A stretch of DNA of 64,000 bases from Tenrec ecaudatus (GCF_050624435.1 NC_134535.1:73652494-73716493), one strand, 5' to 3'; positions 11,534 through 24,276 are shown, numbered from the stretch's first letter. The notes: generated by a model not told the origin, from the sequence alone. Made by a program: numbers and translations.

Positions 11534-14500
11534 CTATGCCCCTTTGGCAATTTTAAGCTTACCCCAGTGGTACTTGTCCTTTTGTACTTGGCTTACTTCA
11601 CTTAGCATAATTTCCTCCAGTTCTTCCCATGCGGTAATGTGCTTCATGAGTTCATCACTCCTTTTAGGGATGCATAGTACTCCATTGCACCACAATTTTT
11701 TAATCCATTCATCTGTTGGTGGAAATTTGGGTTGTTTCCAACTCCTTGCAATTGTAAACTGTGCCACGATTAACACTGGAGCACAGATGTCTGGCCTTGG
11801 TTTGTTTCTTGCCCCTTCTGGGTATGCCCAGTAGGGGGATTTCTGGGTTGTATGGTAGCTCAATTTCCATCTGTTTTAATATCACCAAATCTAGTTCCAT
11901 AATAGGTGTACATACCTACAGGTCCACCAGCAGTGGATGAGAGTTCCTGTCTAAGCACAGCCCCTCCAACACTTGTTACTTTCTGATATTTTTAACTCGG
12001 CAATCTTTGAGTATGTTTAGTATCTCATCGTTGTTTTAATTTACATTTCTATTATGGCTAATTATCTGGAACATTTTCTCTTATATTTATTGTCCAGTTG
12101 GATTTCTGCTCTTGTGATACTTTTTTTCAGGTCCCTTTGCGCACCTCCTCAGTGAGCAATTAGTTATTTTCCTTTTGTAAGCTAGCCAAGTACTGCATAT
12201 TTTAGTAATAAAGCTTTTGTCTGATGTGTCATTGCTAAAGATGTTTCCCAGTCTGTGCACTCTATTACTCTCTTGGTGAATTCTTCAATGTACATAGGTG
12301 TTTTATCTTCAGTATATCCTACTTGTTAATTTGTGCCTCATCTGTATTTGTGCCCTTCCCTATTTCCAATAGCCTATGGATTCCCTGTGCCAAAGTTCTC
12401 AGGGTTGTCCTAATTGCCTCACTGATGGCCCTAATACTTTGGGCTTTTACCTCAAGGTCTGTGATCTACCTTGAGTTTCTTCTTGTGCTGGAGTGAGGTA
12501 AAGGTCTTGCTTCATTTTCCCACAGGTAGTTACCCAGTTTTTCCAGCACCACTTGTTGAAGAGGGCATCTGCTTCTCATTTGATATTTTGGGGGCCCTTA
12601 TCAAAGATCAGTTGTCTGTATGCTGATGATTTTATTTGTGGGTTTTCTGTTCTTTTCCATTGGTATGAATATCTGTCATTATACCAATACCACACTGTTG
12701 TGACCACTGTGGCTGTATAATAGGTGCTAAAGGCAGGTAAAGCAAGCCCTCCCACTCTGTCGTTCTTCTTGAGGAATTCTCTGCTAATTCTGGGTTTCTT
12801 CCCTCTCCATATGATGTTGATAATCAGCTTTTCCAATTCTTTGAAGAAAGATTATGGAATTTATATCAGAATAGCATTAAACTTATAAAGTACTTTGGGC
12901 AGAACTGATATCTTCACTATATTCTGTCTTTGGATCCACAAACGGGATATTCTTCCATTTGTTGAGGTCACTCTTGGTTTCTTGTAATATTGTTCTATAG
13001 TTTTCCTCCTACAAATCTTTTTGTTTTTTCAGTCAGGTATATCCCTAGATATTTCCATTTGTGCTTGGCTATTGTGAATACCAGCTTTTTGATCCCTTCT
13101 TCCATGATCTTGTCTGATGTGTAACGTAGTCCAAAAGGCTTCTGTTTATTGATCTTATATTCTGCCACTCTGCCATACTCCTCTATTGCTTCCAGTATTC
13201 CCTTTGTGGAGCTTTTGGGATTTTCCATATAAAAAATCATATATGTGAATAACGATAGTTTCACCTCTTCTTTCCCCAGGCAAATACCTCTGATGTCTTT
13301 TAGTTGCCTTACGCTGTTAGCTAGGACCTCCAGTATGATGTTAAGAAAGCGTGGGGACAAGGGGCATCCTTCTCTGGTCCCCTTTTTCAGTGGGATTGTT
13401 TTCATGTTTTCACCATTGACTACCATGTTGGCTGTTGGTTTACATATATAGCTTGTATCATAGTGAGGAATTTCCTTCCATTCATGTCTTCTTGAGTGTC
13501 TTAAACAAGGATTGGTGTTGGATGTTGTCAAATGCCTTTTTCCACCTCTATTAGTGTTATCATGTAGTTCTTATAATTTTTCATGTCAATGTGGCAAATA
13601 ATACTAATGGTCTTTCATACGTTGAACTATGATTGCATCCCTGCTATGAATCCCACTTGGTCATGGTGAATTATTTGTTTTATATACCTTTGTATTCTAT
13701 TGGCCGGTAATTTTGTTAAGGACTTTTGCATCGATATTCATTAGGGATATTGGTCTGTAGTTCTCGATTCTTGTGGGATCCTTGCCCAATTTAGGTATCA
13801 GAGTTATACTAGCTGCACAGAACGAGTTAAAGAATTTGCTGATTTTTTCTATGTTCTGGAGGAGTTTGTGTAGGATTGGTGTTAGTTCTTCCCGGAATGC
13901 TTGGTAGAATTCTCCTGTGAAGCCATCTGGTCCAGGGATTATTTTGTTGGTAATCCCTTGATAACCTTGTCTATTTCTTCTATTGCTATGGGTCTGCTGA
14001 GATTCTTGACATCCATCTGAGATAGTCCAGAGAGGAATTGGTTTTCCAAATATTTGTCCATGTCTCCCAAGTTGTTGAATTCATTGGCATAGAGGCCTCC
14101 GTCGTACGGTGTAATTATCCTTTTGATTTCATTCAGGTCCATTGTAATGGCCCTTGCTTCACCCCTCGTCCTCGCTATTGAAATTTGTTCCTTCCTTTCC
14201 TTGGTCAGGATTGCCAGTGGCCGGCTGATTCCTTAATCCTTTCAAAGAACCAGCTGTTAGCTGCATTACTTTTTCCATACTTTTCTTGTTTTCCGTATCA
14301 TGAATCTCAGCAGTGATTTTTATTATTTATTTTCTTTTGATATTAGTAGGATTGTCCTGATGACTCTGCTCTAATTGCTGTAAGTTTTGTGTCAGCATAT
14401 CAATAATAAGTCTGTGTTCCTTTTTCATGTGTTCATGTATTGTTATACATCTTCCCCTGATAACTTCCTTTGCTGTGTAGCAAAAGTTTTGGTACATCAT

Positions 14501-16470
14501 AGCCTCTTTCTCATTGGTTTCTAGAAACTTCCTGATTTCATCTCTGATCTGGGCCAGTACCCACTCCATTTGCAGTACAGAGTTATTCATCCTTCAATAA
14601 TTTTACCTTGTTTTCTATTTATTTTTAACTTGTAAGTCATTTTATTAGGGGCTCATACAACTATTATCACAATCCATACCTACATCAATTGTGTAAAGCA
14701 CATTTGTGCATTCATTGCCCTCATCATTCTCAAAATATTTGCTCTCCACCTAAGCCTCTCGCATCAGCTGCTCAATTTTCCCCTTCCTCACCACTCCCCC
14801 CTCCCTCATGAACCCTTGATAATTTATCAATTATTATTTTGTCATATCTTGCACTGTCCGATGTCTCCCTTCACCCACTTTTCTGTTGTCTGTCCCCCAT
14901 GGAGGAGGTTAAATGTAGGTCATTTTAATTGGTTCCCCCTTTCTAACCTACCCTCCCTCCACCCTCCTAGTATCGCCCCTTACACCACTGATACTGAAGG
15001 GATTATCCACACTAGATTCCCTGTGTTTCTAGTTCCTATCTGGACCAGTGTACATCCTGTGGTCTGGCCAGATTTGTAAGGTAGAATTGGGATCATGATA
15101 GTGGGGCGAGGGGGTTAGGGGAGGAAGCATTTAGGAACTAGAGGAAAGTTATTTCATCATTGTTACATTGCACCCTGACTGTCTCATCTCCTCCCCAAGA
15201 CCCTTCTGTAAGGGGATCTCCAGTGGCCTACAAATGGGCTTTTGGTCTCCACTCCGCACTCCCCTTCTCATTCACTATGGTAAGATTTTTTGTTCTGATG
15301 ATGCCTGATGCCTGATACCTGATCCCTTCGACACCTCATGATTACGCAGGCTGCAGTGCTTTTTCCATGTGGGCTTTGTTGCTTCTGAGCTAGATGGCCA
15401 TTTGTTTACCTTCAAGCCTTTAAGACCCCAGGTGCTATATCTTTTGATAGCCGGGCACCATCCGCTTTCTTCACCACATTTGCTTATTCACTCACTTTGT
15501 CTTCAGCTATTGTGTCAAGAAGGTGAGCATAATAGAATGGCAGTTCAATAGGACAAAGTATTCTCGCATTGAGGGAGTACTTGAGTGGAGGCCCAATGTC
15601 CATCTGCTACCTTAATATTAAACCTATAAAATATGCACATAGATCTATTTCCACATCCTCACATATAAATATATTTACATATGTACAGGCCTTAATTTAG
15701 ACCTCTATAAATTCCCCCTTGTTTTCTTAATTGTCCTTTTGTTGCTTTCCAGCCTTATGGCACAGTGGTCTGAGAGAGAAGTCTGTGTGATCTCTATGTG
15801 CTTGAATTCACACAGATTACACTTGTATCCCAGCATGTGGTCTATCTTCGAGTATGTGCCATGTGGATTTGAAAAGAATGTGAATATTTTTGCATTTGGG
15901 TGATGAGCTCTGAAAATATCAGGTCAAGTTGTCTGATCGTAATGTTTAGATCTGTAGCTTCCTTGTTAAGCTTCTTTCCCTGTGATCTATCTTTCTCAGA
16001 GAGCAGTGTATTAAAGTCACCTACTATAATTGTTGAGCATGTAATTTCTTTTTTCATCTTTTGGAGTATTTTCATATTTTGGAGTATTTGATTGATGAAT
16101 TTTTTGGTCTCTTGTTGGGCGTGGATATATTTATTATGCCCACTGGTTCTTTGTCCACTGTTCCCTTGAGCATTAGATAGTGCCCCTCCTTATCTCTTGT
16201 AATAGCTTGCACCTTGAGATCAATTTTGTCTAAGATTAGTATTGAAACCCCTGGTTTTTCTTTTGCATTTCCATTTGCTTGGTATATTTTTCTCCAGCCT
16301 TTGATTCTCAGCCTATTTTTGTCCGTAATCTTGAGATGTCTCCTGTTGGCAGCAGATCAATGGGTTGTGTTTCTAAGCCAGTCTGCTAGCCTCAGACTTT
16401 TAATGCCTGAGTTCAGTCCATCGATATTCAGGGTTATTACATCCATCTGTGGACTCTGTGATATCATCTT
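11534..16470 (-). pseudogene. L1 ORF2p pseudogene (endonuclease, reverse transcriptase, C-terminus)
   Basis: Pieces of one ORF2 lie in order on the minus strand. The endonuclease start (ITLNIDGLNS-like) is at about 16430 and the endonuclease GDFNT motif in the 15842-16075 frame. Reverse transcriptase occupies about 12995-14142, with palm text 'GCPLSP' and 'EEVKLSLF'. A WYWYNDR.. segment lies at 12576-12836 and the end 'AWEELEEIMLSEVSQVQKDK' at 11534-11863. The catalytic FADD motif is ruined: the frame reads LFTYMIFYMENP, so the two Asp residues are missing. An L1 insertion at 14617-15716 also splits the reading frame. Confidence 0.85.
14617..15716 (-). mobile_element. 5'-truncated L1 inserted into the older L1 ORF2
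   Basis: About 1.1 kb of L1 3' UTR ending 'tttattaggggctcatacaa', with an A-rich tail on its sense strand at 14617-14636. An 11 bp target duplication, ccttgttttct, flanks it (14606-14616 and 15717-15727). That fixes its boundaries and proves target-primed insertion into the host L1. Confidence 0.88.
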
Positions 16471-16512
16471 TTACATTTTGTGCTTGATGTTTTCCTACCT
16501 CTCTTTCTTATC

Positions 16513-16518
<6 letters not shown>

Positions 16519-16564
<46 letters not shown>
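16519..16564. repeat. (GT)23 microsatellite
   Basis: Perfect 46 bp GT run at the 5' side of the antisense L1 ORF2; on the L1 sense strand it is (AC)n between ORF2 and the missing upstream part. Confidence 0.95.
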
Positions 16565-16566
<2 letters not shown>

Positions 16567-16744
16567 ATTTGAAGCTTGCTTTCTTTCCATTATTGAGCTA
16601 ATGCTATCTTGGGGGAAATCCACTATCCTTATCAGATGGGAGTGGGCCCTACTTAGGGTGGGACAGACTATACACTCTGATTGCTCTAGGGAGAATAACC
16701 TCTAAGCAAGTTGTGTTGACCTCCAAGTGTACAGTCATTTACCA

Positions 16745-17010
16745 CATGATACAAGCAAGTCCGAAATTTGACATATATTTGGAGGAGACAACCTGGGGGA
16801 AAACCCTTTTGTATCCCACACATGACCAAGAAACTTTATAAATGAAAAAATGAGGAACTGATATCAAGGGCTCATGTAGAAATAAAATGCTTTGAAAATA
16901 ATGATGGCGGCATATGTACAAATGTGCTTCCACAGTGGATGAATTTATAGATTGTGATAAGAGATGTAAGAGCCCCCAAAAATATTTAATAAAAACTTTT
17001 AAAAAAGAAA
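16745..17010 (+). mobile_element. L1 3' UTR tip, sense orientation
   Basis: Carries 'aaatgctttgaaaataatga', 'gattgtgataagagatgtaa' and 'gagcccccaaaaatatttaa' before an A-rich tail; a diverged version of the L1 terminus seen elsewhere here. The first 100 bp are less certain. Confidence 0.7.
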
Positions 17011-17030
17011 TTTTATAAATGAATAGTAGT

Positions 17031-17542
17031 TGTCTTAGTCTGGGTTGATTAGAGAAACAAATCCAGATACTCACATGAGTATAAGAGAGAACTTTATATC
17101 AAAGAGCAATTTGACATTAAGAAAACAACCCAACCCAGTCCAGATAAAGTCCATAAGTCTGATATTACTGCATATGTCAATACTAGTCCATAAATTTCTC
17201 TTGAGACTCATACAGTCATGCAATGATGCCAAATGCAGGAAGATCACAGGCCAGTGGGTGGAAAGTCTTGTGGATCCAGTGGTGGTGGAAGCATCTCAGC
17301 GTGGGCATGGGTCTCCCTGTGACTCCTCCAGTTCCAGGGTTCTGGCTGCATCTGTGTAGCTCCATGTGGCTTGCCGGCAGGAAGATGAAGCAGAGCGTTT
17401 CTCCCACCTCCAGGAAGGAATACAGGAGTTTCCAGAATCCTCAGGAGAAGGTCATGCCCACACAGAGGCCTCATTGACTATGGCCTGATTGACAAGCTAG
17501 ACTCTACCCCTTCGCAAGTTGACAGATTATGTAATTGCCACA
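17031..17542 (-). mobile_element. ERVL/MLT2-like solo LTR
   Basis: About 512 bp, same family and orientation as the LTRs at 3358 and 52520; shared text includes 'aggaagatcacaggccagtg' and 'ggatccagtggtggtggaag'. Begins tgtcttagtctgggttgatt. No clear target duplication remains. Confidence 0.68.
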
Positions 17543-17837
17543 GACCACCCCTTGTCAACTTAACACTCTTACACACTCTTTAGCCATACATATTTTTAAC
17601 AAAGCAATAATAAAATAATACCTGTACCTAACTATATAAAATTAAAATGCATACAATTCAAAAATGTTCCACCTTCATTTAAACGTAATATTCTACAAGT
17701 GACCAAAACAAAAATATTCTATACTTATGTGAATACTACATCATAATCCTATGAATCTATTCCCCCAGCTATGGGTGTTTGCAAGCCAGCCATCCCATGC
17801 CTTCATCAGTCCAATTTTGGGTATTGAATTTCTATAC

Positions 17838-17945
17838 TGCATACTTACAGTGGTGATGGTTGCACAAAATCGTGAATATACTCAAAGTCGCCAAATTAAA
17901 TACTCAAAAGTGATTAAGATAGCAACTTTTGTTACGTATATTTTG
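17838..17945 (+). mobile_element. Ancient L1M 3' UTR fragment
   Basis: 'cagtggtgatggttgcacaa' and 'tcgtgaatatactcaaagtc' are the familiar L1MA/L1MB 3' UTR tract. Confidence 0.65.
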
Positions 17946-18083
17946 TTGTTATTGTTGTTTGCTGCCTCACAGCAACCTGTTGCTTCACAGAAGGAAGCAC
18001 TGCCGGCCTCGTGCCATCTTCACAGTCCTATACCTTTGAGGCCATCATCGCCGCTGCTGCATTCAGCCTGGGGCTCATCCTCC
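17946..18083 (-). mobile_element. RTE LINE 3' fragment
   Basis: 'ttgttgtttgctgcctcaca' and 'cgtgccatcttcacagtcct' are reversed RTE 3' coding and UTR landmarks. Confidence 0.6.
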
Positions 18084-18084
18084 T

Positions 18085-18290
18085 GCACTCAGAAACTCAC
18101 CCACTGCAGTCACATTGGTGCTGACGCTTAGCAACCCTATAGGAATGGGTAGAACTGCCCTGTGAGTTTCTGAGACTGAAACTGTTTACAGGAGCATGTC
18201 TCCTGCAGAGCAGCTGGTGGCTTAAAACTGCTAACCTTTCAGATCACAGCCATTGAGTAACCAACCACTGTGCCATCAAGGTTCCAATGT
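18085..18290 (-). mobile_element. AfroSINE, near full length
   Basis: 'tgctgacgcttagcaaccct', 'gtagaactgccctgtgagtt' and head 'ctaacctttcagatcacagc', ending 'ccactgtgccatcaaggttc'. Abuts RTE pieces on both sides. Confidence 0.75.
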
Positions 18291-18294
18291 TCTA

Positions 18295-18495
18295 CTGTGA
18301 TCCATAAGTTTTCATAGGCTAATTTTCTGAGGTAGATACCAGGCCTTTCTTCATAGTCTGTCTCTGTCTGGAAGCATCATTTAAACCTGTCTACCTGAAG
18401 TGACTCTGACGGTACTTGAAATACTGGTGGCACAGTTTCTAGCATCATAGCAATGTGTAGGCCACCAGTTAGTAGGACTAACTGCCAAATGGGAA
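18295..18495 (-). mobile_element. RTE LINE 5'-region fragment
   Basis: Reversed tract 'acttgaaatactggtggcac' plus 'agtttctagcatcatagcaa' matches the 5' leader of RTE also seen at 39545 and 54850-55030. Confidence 0.6.
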
Positions 18496-18499
18496 ATAG

Positions 18500-18597
18500 A
18501 TATATGGGGGGAGGAGGGCCTCAATAAGTTCATGGGAAAATTCTATTATCTTTTCTTTCTATTTTCTACTAACTTTTTAAGCCCCCTCATATATTTC
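18500..18597. mobile_element. Mariner-type miniature element
   Basis: Left 'gcctcaataagttcatggga' and right 'ctaactttttaagccccctc' form imperfect inverted ends around a T-rich centre. This resembles the widespread mammalian mariner MITE with 'ttcaaaaagttcatgg' ends. Diverged. Confidence 0.5.
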
Positions 18598-19289
18598 ACC
18601 ACAATGAATTTTGTTTTTAAAAATTGTTTTAATAAAATGAAAATGTATTTTCCTCCCCTACAATGAAGTTCAAAGATAATCAGTCCAGATTTAGTTTGTC
18701 GGTTCCTCCATCACTGGAGGCCTCGGCTCCTGGCATCTTGCTGCTCTGCTGTCCTGAAGCAGACAACTCAGGGTCCGTGATGGCTGTTTGCCTGCCAGAG
18801 TTGTCCATATTGCAGGCATCAGTAACAATGAGTGGGGAAACGTGATCCAGGGTCCAGGCTAGCCAGTTTTTAAAAGATTGCCCAGAAACTGCCCCACAAA
18901 CCTTATACTTCACAGACCTGCGTGTAATCATGACTATACCTAGCTGCAAGAGAAGCTGGGGAATACAGTCTTCACTTTGGATGGCCAGGTATTTATTAGA
19001 CACAAGTATCCCTGGACCTATCCCATTTCTGCACTATCCATTTTCCAAAGTTGCTCACTAAATCCTTAAAGGAATTAAGTGTCTTCCTCCCAGAGAAAAG
19101 GGAAGGCATGGTTACCGGCTTTATAAAAGATTTGGATTCCTTAAGTTCAGGGTTCCTCTCCTGAAATGCAGCTCATGTGTGTCCAGGAATCACTTGGCCC
19201 TCTTTACCAAATCCTGTGAGAAGTGAGACATAGCGAACAGGCGCAAACATACTCATTCTCAATGGTATTCAGCCAATTTTTAAGAGATT
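18598..19289. other. Intergenic, possible ancient repeat
   Basis: The stretch 'agctgcaagagaagctgggg' followed by a degraded 'ttcactttggatggccagg' recalls a common old mammalian interspersed repeat (reverse orientation); I cannot name the family. No gene. Confidence 0.35.
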
Positions 19290-19830
19290 GCCCAGAATCT
19301 ATCCAAAAGAACAGTGTCTGGGGTCTTAAAGGGTTCTCTTAAAACAAGCAGCCATCAAAGTGAGGTGACAGCTAAACCCACATGGAAGAAGTACATCAAC
19401 CTGGGTGATCCAAGAATTATAAAAGACAAAATCCAATATCAGAGGAGGGAAATTTATTTAGAACTTAAATTCTGAGCACCCAATTTACAGAAGGCTATGG
19501 ACAACAGTGAAAACCCAAAATCCATTTGCAGATAGCCATGGGGAATAAGTCTCCATTGAATACCCTCAGATCACTGACCAGGAATATGATCGGGCCTGTC
19601 CACAACCAGAATGCATCAGAAAGTGGGTTACTGCCGATACCGTTAGGTTAAAATTTAACAGTATATCATTAGTTTTCTCTTTTAACTTTTTCTTAATTTG
19701 GTCTTTATTATTATTATTATCTACTTTCTTTTGGATATAACCAATGTAACCAATGTCATTGAACAAGGTGTATAGAAATTGTTAAATGAAAACATAACCT
19801 GTTATGTAAACTTTAACTGAAAACACAAAG
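19290..19830 (+). mobile_element. Older L1 subfamily 3' UTR
   Basis: Shares 'ggggtcttaaagggttctct' and 'aacccacatggaagaagtac' with the younger L1 3' UTR at 30315-30400, then continues with a different tail containing a (TTA)n run at about 19706-19720. Boundaries uncertain. Confidence 0.5.
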
Positions 19831-20819
19831 TAAAAACCAATCCCCTTGTTACAGCTATTCCTGTGATAAACTGCCCTTCATCTCTGACACAGGGGCATTG
19901 ACTTCCACCAGTACTCAGGGAATGGTAGCTGGCTGATTTATTCACTCGCAAATCAGGTAAAATTTCAGTCCCTTCCCAGTTCTAGATCGTTCAGCTAGGA
20001 ATCAGGACATCTGTTTAAGGTGCTTGCTAGACACCCGTCAGGCCCTTCTCTCTCTTCCTATGGACCTTCCACCTCCTGTGCATCATTCAGGACCCATCAC
20101 AAGCATGACCCCATCTGCGAAGCATCCTTTATGCTCCCTTGCAATCCCAGAAGCTGGGCTCTACCTCTCTGTGCTGGACACAACCGTGTGCTCTCATTAG
20201 CTCCCTTAGGACCCTCCCTCCCCACGATGGTGGCCATTGTTCCCTCCCCTCAGTTCTCTCCCGCAGACCAAAAACAGAGATCAGGACTGTTTCTCTTCAC
20301 GACCCTGGCATGCTCCACAACAAACCCTGACTGAATGAATTGTCCCTGACTTCAGCTACAGTTCCAAGGTTAGCCCAATGGTGAGCTGTGACCAAGTAAC
20401 GCAGCCCAAAAGAAGGTTCTTCCCCGAGCATTTCAGGGCTGAAAGGTGAAGCCAGAATGGAAGAAAAGAGCAGTGAGTCTGGGAATGGGAGCCAGATGAC
20501 AAAGTGCGCAAAGAAGAGTCAGGTCCCCAAGGAAACGTGGGTTTGGGTAAGATCACCTGGGACAACATCTCGCTTGCCCTTGGAGGTGTGTGCATGATTG
20601 GGGCACAGGGAAAGGATAGCCAGTACAGGATATCCAATTGGGGTCTAGATGTGCTATGTGCTACCAGAGCCAGCAGGCAGACCCAGAAGGAGTCCCATGT
20701 AGAACCCTCAGGAAACCCAGAGCCCAAGGTGTTTCCTAGGCCCCAGGACGGACAGACAGGGAGCTCGGGGCAGTGCCAGGGATTCTGCTGGATGTCTAAG
20801 TGCCAATGAGAGAGACCCT
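19831..20819. other. Intergenic, nothing recognised
   Basis: Unique-looking sequence. Minus- and plus-strand frames of about 100-120 codons overlap each other and lack recognisable domains. Confidence 0.4.
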
Positions 20820-21125
20820 ATACGATAAGATCTGGATGGCATTCTAAGAACCTTCAAGCTCTAAATGCAATTTGATACACTGGAATGGAGCCCAGAAAAG
20901 AAAAACACATCAGTGGGGGAAAATTGGTGAAATTCAACTAAAAGCTGTAACCTAGTTAATAGTATTGTACCAATATTAATTTCTTAGCTTTGACAAATGT
21001 ACCATGGTTAGGAAAGGCGTTAATATTAGGGCAAGCTAGGTAAAGGGTGCATGGAGACCCTCTAAACTATGTTTGCAATGTTTCTGTTAATCTAACGATA
21101 CCAAAGTAAAAAATTCATTCAAACA
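20820..21125 (+). mobile_element. Ancient L1M 3' UTR end
   Basis: 'agctttgacaaatgtaccat', 'aatattagggcaagctaggt' and 'tttgcaatgtttctgttaat' are signature phrases of L1MC/L1ME-type 3' UTRs, ending at an A-rich run. Confidence 0.75.
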
Positions 21126-21488
21126 AATGAACCAACAAAATAAGACTTCAAAACATATGCTCAAGATTTAAGAGGGAGAGGGGAAAAAAACATACATGTT
21201 CCCCAAAAACTTTAAAATTTGGTTTAATGCCACTGACAATGGTTTGAACTGACTCAACCCTGTTTTCACCTCCAATCTCAAGTTTACATTCTGCAAATGG
21301 CTAACCAGGAGCAAATTCATCCGAAGAAATATAAGTACCAAATCCATTCCTGATATTGCAAATAATATTGCATTTTACATTAAGTTGAATTTGTTCACCT
21401 CAAGATTTTGCAAATAGTTTTGAAAAGGGAACATTTTAAACTCCTTCTTTCTATACACATTCATTAATAATAAAATCTAAGTGATGTT
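21126..21488. other. Intergenic, nothing recognised
   Basis: AT-rich unique-looking sequence. Confidence 0.4.
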
Positions 21489-22045
21489 TGTGTTAGGCTA
21501 GATTCCCTAGAGAAGCAAAAATAGTGAGGCTTATATATAGAGAAAGAAAAATATTTCGCCCAAGAAAGTGGGAAGTCCAGTCCGGTTCAAGTCTACGGGT
21601 CAGATGTTAAGTTGGAGGTTTCTCCTGACTCCAGAAGCTGCTGGAACTGATAAATCAGGAAGCCAGCAGGTGACCCAGGAAGACCATGGCTGGTGGAGGC
21701 GAAGAGAGATGTACTCAAAGTCAGCAAGTCAGATGATGGGCTCTGACCGCCCCTAGGGTTGGCAGGTAGTATGGTAGACCACTGGTTCAAGTCCAAAAAC
21801 CAGAGGTCAATGAGCCAGATGCAAAATCTAGACCAGCAAGAAGTAAAGCATCAAGGTTATGACCTGGGTAAGGGATTTGCACCCCACCCTAATCTTCCCA
21901 CAACTGCTTGGCTGCTCTCAGCAGATCCCGAGACATAGAGTTGTTTACCTGATGTTAGGTCACATCCTGAGGGAGACCTCCAACTACCATCTCCGGAGAA
22001 TCTGGGCCGTCAGGTTGAGAGAAAGCCTGTCTCAGTGTTCAATTT
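21489..22045 (-). mobile_element. Probable ERVL-like LTR, divergent subfamily
   Basis: Begins tgtgttaggctagattccct agagaagc, the same reversed LTR 3' terminus as the other copies, but the body differs. The far end is not defined. Confidence 0.45.
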
Positions 22046-22307
22046 TAGTCACTGTCTCAAAACATTTCAATACAAAGAAAAGCATGATGTAAATATTTTT
22101 AATTCTATTTTTTAAATATACTAGAATGTACTACAGCACTGAGTCATTTTAAAAATAGTATTGTGATAAAAACACTAGCATGCTGTATAAATATTAAATT
22201 GAAGATTCTAAATGCTTTTTTAGTAGGAAATTCTCAACCTAATGCTATAAAATATACTGAAAACAAGCTTGGTTTTAATGCACGCTTACACTTAATTATA
22301 AATATAT

Positions 22308-22485
22308 ACACCCACTGCCATGGGGTAGATTTCTACGCACAGTGATCCCCTAGGACCGAGCAGAACTGCTCCATCTTCAGAGCCTATAAATCTTCACGGA
22401 AGCAGACGAACTCATCTTTCGCCTGGGGAGCAGCTGGTGGATTTGAACTCCTGACTCTCCAGTAAGTAGCCCAATCCTCAACCCA
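22308..22485 (-). mobile_element. AfroSINE
   Basis: 'cactgccatggggtagattt', 'cctggggagcagctggtgga' and 'tttgaactcctgactctcca' identify a reversed copy; the head is eroded. Confidence 0.75.
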
Positions 22486-24276
22486 TGTAGAATTTATAAG
22501 AATTTATTATGTAATACTAGGAATATAAAGTGTGCTATCACACCCAATACATAAAGGTAGAGCACGTTAAAATATTTAACACTTTCTGTGGGAGTTCTAA
22601 GCTGAAGAATTGTCATAGGATTACAGAAAATAAGTGTTTTATATAAATATAAATTTACTTCATATGCAACATGTAATTCATTAAGGAAACATTATTACAA
22701 AAAACTATAATTATACCTAATTAAAAGAGTGCCCTTTAATTTAAAAAATTATGTAGGCTATCACTGGTGTCTCACTAAGATGAATTTCAAACCTAAGAAA
22801 ACTCTCGCAACACTGACCTGAATAGCTGGTGCACCCAAAACTCATATAGCAAATTCATGGAACTGGGCATAGTGTGCATGATTTTTCTCCCCCAAATTCA
22901 AACATACATTTTTCTCTCAACTCTTGGTATGCCACTAAAGCTTATTAATACAGAGTCAATAGTAATAGAATCATTTGATGTTAATTTGACTTTTTCCTTT
23001 CATTTTGAGAAATAACTCCATCTCAGCAACATTGTCATTGCAAACAAAAGTATTTCCTAAAGTGCTTTCCTTTGTTACACTTTCAGTATAGCCCCTTCGG
23101 GTTTTTCTATCATTTCTCAAATGCAATTTAATCCTCAGGATTGAATTCAGAACTAATTAGAATTTAATAACCAGGGTCTAGACAAAACCCTCCTAATACG
23201 CTATCGTTTTCTAGGATTACTTTCCCGCTGATAGCAAATATTCAATCAATGTGTTTCCAAATGTGAAATGTGAAATGAAAAGTTCTTCATTTTAACTTCA
23301 CTTCCACCCACAGACCAAAAACACCACTCACGGTTAATTGTTCACTTTGTAATCTTACCATAACTTTCCTTAAAGGTTTTTAAATTTCTGAAATTAATTT
23401 GACATACGCCATTTGTTATTCAAAGGTAATATTTTGTATTATTCTCAGCTAATACATCACAAAGATTTTTGAACTCTAGTAAAATTCTCAAACACAATGT
23501 ATATGCTGTACAATCTTGTCGGCCAAATCAATACAGGTTTCCTTAAGTTAGTCCCCGGATTGGGTAGACCATGTTGGAAAGTGAAATATTCTAATGAGCA
23601 CACTTACATTCTCCTAAAAATGTTTCCAGGGCAGCATCATCTAGCTCATCTTGAGCAGCTCATGGAAGTGTGTGTGTAGTGCTTTGCATACCAGTCTTAG
23701 AAACCTTGCTGCTTTCGCTGCTCTTACGTGGCTAATGCCTGCCAATCAGAGTGCACCAAGGTCTAGAAACTCTGCTCTAGAGTCTTCAAAATTGTGATTT
23801 TGCCCTGCCATTTGCCATTCAATTTCACATTCATTCCTGACAAGTCAATGGATTTGATCCTATCCGTGCCGTGATCTCGTTACAGACAAACTCTGTTTGG
23901 AATCCGCATAGAATTTCTCTAGAATTTCACACACTGCGTTTTACTGCACAGATTTGTATGTCTCTTAATTCCTTCATCCCCGAGGTCCACACATGTATCT
24001 TGACATCTTGTATAAACTCAGTGTTAGCTCCCAGGATTGACCAGTCTACTGGCAACACCTACCTTCAAAGAGAATAAATGCTTTTTTCTAGAACGCTACT
24101 AATTTGGGGGTAAATTTTAAGTGCGCTATCCTTTTCTTAATCTCTGAGTTGACTGAAAAATATTGACCAGTAACTAGATTTAAAGTTTTGCAGAATCTTG
24201 AATATTCAATTAACTCAAAGGAACAACCATTAATAGTAACTCACTGGACACATACATCCACAGTTGGTTTTGTTTA
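22486..24276. other. AT-rich repeat-poor intergenic block
   Basis: About 1.8 kb of strongly AT-rich DNA with no recognisable transposon, a contrast with both flanks. No long open frame or RNA gene was seen. Confidence 0.45.

Larger units (their letters stand above)
8638..16518 (-). mobile_element. L1 LINE with complete ORF2 region and very long 3' UTR
   Basis: Antisense L1 about 7.9 kb across, including two later insertions (LTR at 10670, L1 at 14617). On its sense strand it has ORF2 (16470 down to 11534), then a 3' UTR of about 2.27 kb once the LTR is subtracted, ending in the conserved 'gagcccccaacaaaat'-type terminus at 8638. ORF1 and 5' UTR were not recognised; a GT microsatellite marks the 5' side. 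Many stops and shifts show it is dead. Confidence 0.85.

Noticed and set aside
12995..13531. 178-codon reverse transcriptase frame as a possible active gene
   Set aside because: It is part of a dead L1 ORF2: the catalytic FADD motif is replaced and neighbouring segments are frameshifted and interrupted by insertions.
16519..16705. Open frame beginning with a Cys-Val run
   Set aside because: It is a translation of the (GT)n microsatellite.
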